From Anseranas semipalmata (taxonomy: Eukaryota > Chordata > Aves > Anseriformes > Anseranatidae): a DNA stretch of 64,000 nt. Positions 58,201-64,000 of the stretch are shown here, piece by piece; positions within the stretch are counted from its first letter, which is position 1, and each line of letters begins with the position of its first letter. A model generated the notes under the pieces. That model saw only the letters and a list, made by a program, of their open reading frames with translations, had not been told where the DNA came from and ran no database searches. The stretch spans positions 885,687 to 949,686 of the forward strand of contig VXAA01003386.1 of the NCBI GenBank assembly GCA_013399115.1, written 5' to 3'. Made by a program: the position numbers and the translations under genes.

Positions 58201-59439
58201 CAGCTGAATAACAACACTGCAGAGATGGTTAAGTTGTAGGCACTAACTTCCTGAGTCTTGCAAAAAGAGATGTGGGGAAAACGCATCTTGGGTTGCTGCA
58301 CCTGCGTGGGAATGCACCTAGGACTCAGACAACTGGGTGTAATTGCTGGCATCGCCTCTTGCACGTACAGGCTTGCACACACAGGAGTGCACAGCATGCA
58401 GGGAGCTGTTGATGTCTCAATATCCTTTTATTTTCACAGCAGAACAGGCCCATGGCGTGGTGAAGCTGGGCTGGGAGCTAGGGCAGCTGGTGCAGGGACA
58501 AGGGACAGAGGGGAAGGGTCGCGGTGCCTTCTGTAGATACATGCGAGGACTGTGTGAGGTCTGAGTTCTAGTTCCAGTGAATTTTGTCCCTGCCTGATCT
58601 AGCTTTGGTGTGCTTATCTGCAGCGTGTTAGAGCCCAGGAAGGCAGGATGGGTAAGACATTGCTCCTGTCTGTCTCAGTGCTGCTGCAGGTTCCCTGTCC
58701 TGCTATATCATCTCTCCAGCTGGGGAGTGCAGGGGAAGGTCAACGAATCTTCAAACGTCTGCAAGTGGCACTGCGTAGCTCCAAGCGAGCTGGGCTATGC
58801 AGGGAGGCGAGTGCGAGTCCCCAGGTCCGCATCGCTGTGCTAATGCGGCGCTGAACGAGAGCTAATTAGCCCTATGTGTGAGCATGGCTCCACGGGGACG
58901 CTGCAGTGCTGCTGGCTCTGGGGTGGGCTGTGCCGCCTCCAGCCTCTGTTCGGGGGCTTTCCTTCCATCCCCACAAGTTTGGGGAAAGGTTTTCAGCTAT
59001 AAACCTGCAGTCTGATTGGGGTCTTCCTGCAGGAGCTTGTTCTCGCCCAGGTCTCCAGCCCAGGCAGTTCCGCGCAGGATTGCGCACCCCGCTGCAGTGT
59101 TAGGAGAGCCCTGGAGGGTACGGGCCAGGGTTTAGGACCAAGCCCAGGAGCATTTTTGGTCTTTCTCCCAGCATCAGGTCCATCATGGAAAGAGCACTGA
59201 TGTGCGCTGATGCTGTTCGTACAGACTTCTGGCTTGGCTGGGGGTCCCACGGCCGTGTGCCGGAGGTAGGGCACACCTCCAGGTCCCAACGGGACGGTTG
59301 GCATCAGTATAGCCTGCCGTGCTTAGACACCAAGCTTCCTTAAAGCTCTTCTGAAAATCCTCGGAATGGCTATTTGCAACTTTGGAAATTCAGTCCTTTG
59401 GAAATCTGGGTCTAAAAGTGGGGGGGGAATGTCAAATTC
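58201..59439. other. Spacer
   Basis: Mixed to GC-rich unique DNA with short unrecognised frames. No repeat or gene is seen. Confidence 0.5.
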
Positions 59440-60060
59440 CTGCTGGAAGCTTTATTGTGTATTATGTTATGGGTGATCTTATGACAGAAGGATATTTGGG
59501 AAAAAGGTAATATTTACATCCCTAAAATGTCTGTCTTCCAGCCCATTACATGAGGTGTAGCCACCTGGTAAACTTGATATTCCTTTTGTTTGAAAAGATG
59601 TTCTGCAAAGAGCCACAACAGCTCCCTATGGACCACAGGGCAGCTCTAAAAGACCCATCGGCTGTGTTAAATTTAGTAAAATAAAAATAACAGCAGTGTA
59701 TATCTTACTCTTTAAACAAGAACAACTTACAGCCATCTGAACTGATTTGCTTAATGTGCTGTTCAGCATTCACAGCGTAAATTGAATTGTTAGCCTCTGT
59801 CTTTGCATTTGGATGTTTTGATTCTAACGTTACCAGCAGAGCAACCTTCCCTAACGGAATTGTTCTCCCAAGCAATGTGGGAGCTCTGCACTCCCACTCA
59901 ATTGATGTCATTGTGGCTACTGACGAGAAGGTGCCTGTTAGAGCAAACAGGTTGAGACCGGATAAGAGGAGAGTGACAAATCAGCAATATCTCATTTTAA
60001 TTTTATTTCAGAAAATCCTTTTCACCGATTTCCAGTTGCTCGCTTCCTGCATTTCTGACA
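59440..60060. promoter_or_regulatory. Candidate conserved non-coding block
   Basis: AT-rich unique DNA with GCGTAAATTGAATTGTTAG, TCAATTGATGTCATTG and CTCATTTTAATTTTATTTCAG words. GTGGGAG (59877-59883) and CTCCCAC (59891-59897) form an exact seven-base inverted repeat with a seven-base loop. The plus frame 59787-60110 and the minus frame 59705-59911 overlap and are not recognised. Confidence 0.35.
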
Positions 60061-60480
60061 GCAGTGGGCTTGCAGTTGCTTCACACAACTGTTGTGCCAC
60101 CTCTTGCTGAAGCCGTGCAGGAGTTAACCCGGTTAGCTCGAGCACCCCACAACGCGTTGGCTAAAGGCACTCGAGGGTTGGTGTGTTCTCTCCCCGAGCT
60201 GTCCACACTGAGCTTTGTGCTCCCAGAGCTAAAGCTGCTCAGAACCCAGCTTGGATGTGTCTGCACCTTTGCATGCAGCGTAGAAACGTCCCTCACGAAG
60301 CCTTCTTGCAGCTGAGCATCAGCCCCGTGGCACCCCTGCGTCTGCAGCCTTCATGCGCGGTGCTGGGAGAGGAACCTCGCCCAGGTGCAGACTGGCCCTG
60401 GGTTGGAAGCCAGCACCTTCTGGTATGGTTGAGCTTCTCCCAGGTCATCTCTGGGCCCATGTGGTGCAACTGTAGCTCTG
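60061..60480. other. Spacer
   Basis: Mixed unique DNA with no recognised element. It leads into the dinucleotide repeat. Confidence 0.5.
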
Positions 60481-60487
60481 AGATATT

Positions 60488-60501
60488 TTATATATATAAA
60501 C

Positions 60502-60537
<36 letters not shown>
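60488..60537. repeat. Compound microsatellite (TA)n(TG)5(TA)13
   Basis: A short TA run (60488-60497) is followed by five TG units (60502-60511) and 13 TA units (60512-60537). It is a compound dinucleotide microsatellite, likely length-polymorphic and easily unwound. Confidence 0.9.
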
Positions 60538-60540
<3 letters not shown>

Positions 60541-60542
<2 letters not shown>

Positions 60543-61169
60543 TTAGTACATTGGACCTGAAATAACAGAGGAAAGTGCAGCAGCTGACAGCTGGGGACTT
60601 CCAGAGAGCAGACAAGGGCCTGGGAGACCTCGTGGTGGCTCAGGGCTGCTGTGCAGGGCGGGATTTCAACGGGCGTCTCTGGTGCGGGTGTTAGCAAACA
60701 GCTGGCCAGCTGTGCCCGGCTCTCTGTAAGCTGGATCTTGGTAGCAAACCAGTGTAGACGCAGCGGTGTCAGGGACCAGAGCCTCGGGGGGCGGCAGGGG
60801 TGGTCCAGGTGCCAGCGCAAGCACACCCTGCGGGCAGCGAGCCCCAACGGGAGCGGCTCTGTGGGGTAAATGGAAATGCTGTAGAAGACAGCATGGAAGG
60901 CTGAGCAAGGAATTTGGGCTACAATAGAGGTGAATTTTTCACCGCTAGACCTAGCAAAGTCTCAGAGAACTGTTGTTACCAAAAGGGAAATGCAAAACCC
61001 CTCTCCGGGGTCCTCCATCTGTAACTGCTGCGACCTCTGTGGTGTGCGGCCCTTTCCAGAGTTGGATGTTTCATACGTAGACAGTTGCCAGGGGAAGTTT
61101 TGCTTACAGCATAATTTTCCATTTGCTGCCAGCCTTCAGACAGATGAGTGCAAACTGTTCTTTCTGCAA
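60541..61169. other. Spacer
   Basis: GC-rich unique DNA with overlapping frames on both strands at 60488-60908. Nothing recognised. Confidence 0.5.
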
Positions 61170-61660
61170 CTCAGGAGATAATTTTGCAGTCAGTGTGAAC
61201 ACTGTGAACCTTCTAATTTTTTTCTTTAATAACAGTTTGGCAAATCAAAGTGTCTGTTCAGTCAGTAAAAACACCTAGGAACCATGGAAAAAAATTCACA
61301 AGCATAGAGATGAATTCTGATCTGGCTGTGGCTCGGATTAGAGATCCTCTGTGATTAGGGGTATTGACCATTTTTTAATTTAACTGCTCTGCATTGAAAA
61401 AGAAATGCCAAAGATGACTATGGAGGGAAGAAATTAACACACACGCACATTTTCAAAGTGCTTTTATTTACACAAATTTGTTTGTTATATTTTCCAATGT
61501 TATTTACATAACATCAAGATAAATTCAGTAATTTAGCTAAATATTTTCTACTGGGAGGAGGTCAAATGGAGAGGAAAAAAAACAGGTCACAATATTTGTG
61601 CTTTCTAGGTTAGAAGTTGGGAAGACACGATTGCATTTCTTGCCTCTTAAATTATTTCCA
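61170..61660. promoter_or_regulatory. Candidate conserved non-coding block
   Basis: AT-rich unique DNA with two TATTTAC forkhead-like words (61465-61471, 61501-61507) and a perfect inverted repeat at 61497-61514. The ends carry CTTCTAATTTTTTTC and AGTAATTTAGCTAAATATTTTC. Enhancer function is inferred. Confidence 0.4.
61497..61514. promoter_or_regulatory. ATGTTAT-TTAC-ATAACAT inverted repeat
   Basis: ATGTTAT (61497-61503) and ATAACAT (61508-61514) are exact reverse complements with a TTAC loop. One forkhead-like TATTTAC overlaps the centre. It may be a dimer site. Confidence 0.45.
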
Positions 61661-61742
61661 TTTTAACCCAACAAAGATGTTGGTGGGACAGCAAGTAAGA
61701 GGTAAGGATTTAACCAGTGAATGACTTTTAATTAGTTTTTTT

Positions 61743-61756
61743 AAAAAAAAAAAAAA
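61743..61756. repeat. Poly-A run
   Basis: Fourteen consecutive A follow a T-rich stretch (AATTAGTTTTTT). No retroposon body is recognised beside it. Confidence 0.8.
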
Positions 61757-62839
61757 GGTAAATTTGGAGACAGTCACCCAGACTGGTATATACCCAGTAA
61801 ATAATAGCAATAAACTCTCCCCCTCTGCTTCTGCCTTGCATATATAGAAGCACATGCAAGCACAGGTTAGCAAAACCACACTTTCTTTTGTTCTCTTTGT
61901 TCCCTTTGTTCACCATGCAGTAATGAAAAACGACAGCCATATTTATTGTAACATTCCTCCAGGAATGCAGAGATAATTACCTGCCCTTAGCACGGGAGAG
62001 GAAAACGAGCACGAGCCGCAGCCCCTTCCAGCTCTCCGGACCCCAGCCGAGGGTTTGCTGAAACGCAAAGTGGAGGACGTTGGGAGCAGAGATCTGCTGC
62101 TTTGTGAGGTTGGCTGGAGGGTTCCGACTGTTGTTGTTTGCAAAATACCGCTTCTGAAGAGCTCAGATGCCTCTGATAAAAGGAGATTGTTTTGAATTCC
62201 ACCAAAATCCTCTCCCATTTCTGAAGAAAGGCCTGTGCGTGCCCATTTGAAGTAGGCTTTACTTTATCAGTAATATCCCTGTTTTCATGTGGGCTCTTGC
62301 AGGGTCTGCCCAGACAGGTCTGACTTCAGCCCTGGCCATTTCAGCAGCGAGTGAGTCATTCTCTTTATATTAAAGAAAACTCAAACTTCATCCTACGCGT
62401 TATTAAGAGGGGGCATGGTGTTTCTGACGAGTACTAGATTAATAGCCATCGGATCTGAAAACCCTTAATCTAGCAGCACCACAAAAATCTTCCTGGTGCC
62501 ACAAGGGCACGTATGACCTGGTTCCTGCTCACCCTGCCTGTGCCAGTGGTCATGGTGAGCTCAGCTGTAACGCTACAGCCTGGGCAAAGGGCAGGGGAAG
62601 CGAGCGTGCATCAGTTCCCAGCGTGCTGACCTCTCCCTGCGGTGGGACCCTGGTGCCGGGAGAGCTCCTGCTGTCCTCTCTGCCTCTGCTTTTTGGGGGA
62701 GCACCCCTGGGTGAGCATTTCCCCGTATCGAAGATCCAGTGCAGAAGACCGGGGGGCTTTGTAGCGTTTCCTCTGTTGTTCAGCCCTGTAGGAGCGAGGA
62801 CAGTCTGTCCCGACGAGGGCCACTCGCATAACTTGGTGC
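61757..62839. other. Spacer
   Basis: Mixed unique DNA. The minus frame at 61943-62218 and the short frames at 62611-62859 are not recognised. No repeat family is seen. Confidence 0.5.
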
Positions 62840-63120
62840 CTCCCTATGTTTTTTTATGATTATTTTCTAATATGTGTTTCTTTTTGATGGGAATTTAAAA
62901 ACAAAACCTTTTTAGCCTTTAATAAGATTTTTTTTTTCCATATCTTAATATTTTTGTCCTCTGCATTTATTTCCTCAAGTAGCTGGGATTTTTCGGGCTG
63001 ATTATTTTTTAAGGTATTAAAAATATAATCCACATGATATATTAAAATATAATTAAAAGTGTTATCATATTTTCAGCAGCATGCTATGCCTAGGGAGATT
63101 TTACAAGTGCAAATAATGTT
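62840..63120. promoter_or_regulatory. AT-rich candidate element
   Basis: Very AT-rich unique DNA with GATATATTAAAATATAATTAAAAG, TTAAGGTATTAAAAATATAATCC and a T run at 62930-62938. It may be a scaffold-attachment-type AT block as much as an enhancer. Confidence 0.3.
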
Positions 63121-64000
63121 TCTACCTCGCCCACACTCGTGAGGGGGAGCAACTGACCATTGGTAACCCTTTCTCCTGATAGGAAAATGGAAACAAAAAG
63201 AGGGAAAGGTTTTCTGACGCTTCCAGGTGTTTCAGTGACCTCCCAAATATTTTCTTTCTGATCCAGAAAGTCTCCCAGTGGTACAGCAAAAGGAGATAAG
63301 AATTAAGTTCACAACCTGGATTGCCGCGTTCTTCAGATTGCGATAAAGAAATTCTGGCGCGGCTACGTGCTGGGGCTGCGGCGGCGGAGCCTTTCCCAAG
63401 CCTCGGCCCCTGCCCGCAGGGGGGCCGTGCAGCTTGGCCATGGCACAGCAGCTTCAGGGGGGGCTTGTGGGGCTGGGAAGGGGTTGCAAGGCAGCCCTGC
63501 AAGTGGGGCTGCGTGGCTCTGTGGGGCTACGCATCCAGGGGAGTCCTTCTGGAGACCTCTGTGTGCTCATAAGGGCTCCTTCACCGCTGGTACGTCACCC
63601 AGCGCTGAACTTTCCCAAAGCGGGCTGGCAAGTTGCTGGAGAAACCTGGATATTCCTGCAAGCTGTGATTGTGCCAGCTATACGTCTAGGTGGCGTTACA
63701 GCAGGAGCCAGCACTATGAGCTAATATCCTGGTTCCTTTTCCATGCTTCAGAGCCCGATGGTTTGCAGGGTCCGTAGCGTAAGCCAGGCAGGACGGATGG
63801 GAGTTGTGGGGCTTGGAGCTGAACTCCCCGAGCCCCTGCCCACCCCTCTCCATCTCCTGAGGGGTTCAGAATGGAGGGTTGGGTGGCTGAAGGACGAGCT
63901 GGGAGGTGGCATCACAGATGGCACTGGTGCATCGAGTAGGCACAGAATGTGGGGAAGTCTGCTCACAGGAGAGTTGCAATGGGAAAGTAAATGAAAATAA
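63121..64000. other. Spacer to the window end
   Basis: GC-rich unique DNA with overlapping plus frames (63321-63572, 63367-63777, 63434-63724) in different frames over the same bases. None is recognised and none continues convincingly off the edge. Confidence 0.5.

Noticed and set aside
1..64000. A new multi-gene system or mobile island
   Set aside because: The window lacks recognisable genes, operon-like organisation, element ends, integrase or transposase frames and repeated arrays. The structure seen fits vertebrate regulatory DNA.

Overview
This window reads as vertebrate nuclear DNA with no gene I can identify, most likely from a bird. The case for a bird is indirect. Long AT-rich blocks alternate with short, strongly CpG-retaining blocks. 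Interspersed repeats are very sparse: I recognise no Alu, L1, B1/B2, LTR or clear CR1 copy in 64 kb, only two or three eroded MIR-like SINE fragments. A turtle or crocodilian source cannot be excluded. The open reading frames look like chance ORFs. The longest ones lie in GC-rich DNA, are often open on both strands at once, carry low-complexity peptides (Gly/Ala/Pro/Arg-rich, or Phe runs from poly-T), and show no domain, signal peptide or gene structure I recognise. I find no rRNA, tRNA, snRNA, known microRNA or CRISPR array. One 85-bp stretch (42053-42137) has plausible splice signals on both sides and is listed as a weak exon candidate.

Layout. 1-8,500 is mixed to GC-rich, with G-quadruplex-type and Z-DNA-type tracts and a (GGGAT)n repeat. 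8,500-28,600 alternates AT-rich blocks dense in homeodomain-, POU- and forkhead-like words (8540-9080, 10780-11400, 12870-13860, 16230-17170, 18230-18720, 21231-21625, 22800-23330, 24480-25960) with CpG-rich patches (13905-14290, 15320-15615, 21660-22115, 26430-26665). 28,600-44,700 is less structured, with AT-rich blocks at 30815-31060, 33340-34560, 37430-38070 and 40210-40740. 44,770-45,212 holds helically spaced ATTCATTA words, a compact CpG-rich block and a polypyrimidine direct repeat. 46,690-64,000 has further AT-rich blocks (46690-47120, 53590-53960, 57700-58200, 59440-60060, 61170-61660, 62840-63120), separated by DNA in which I see nothing specific.

Interpretation. This pattern is typical of a gene desert or large intron around a developmental regulator, with clusters of candidate enhancers and orphan CpG-rich patches. 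I cannot name the locus. Conservation cannot be tested from one sequence, so all enhancer calls are inferences from composition, motif content and small perfect inverted repeats. Several of those inverted repeats are exact and checkable: 9818-9844, 11189-11228, 18322-18336, 40685-40707, 50911-50932, 59877-59897 and 61497-61514. I found no convincing novel multi-gene system.
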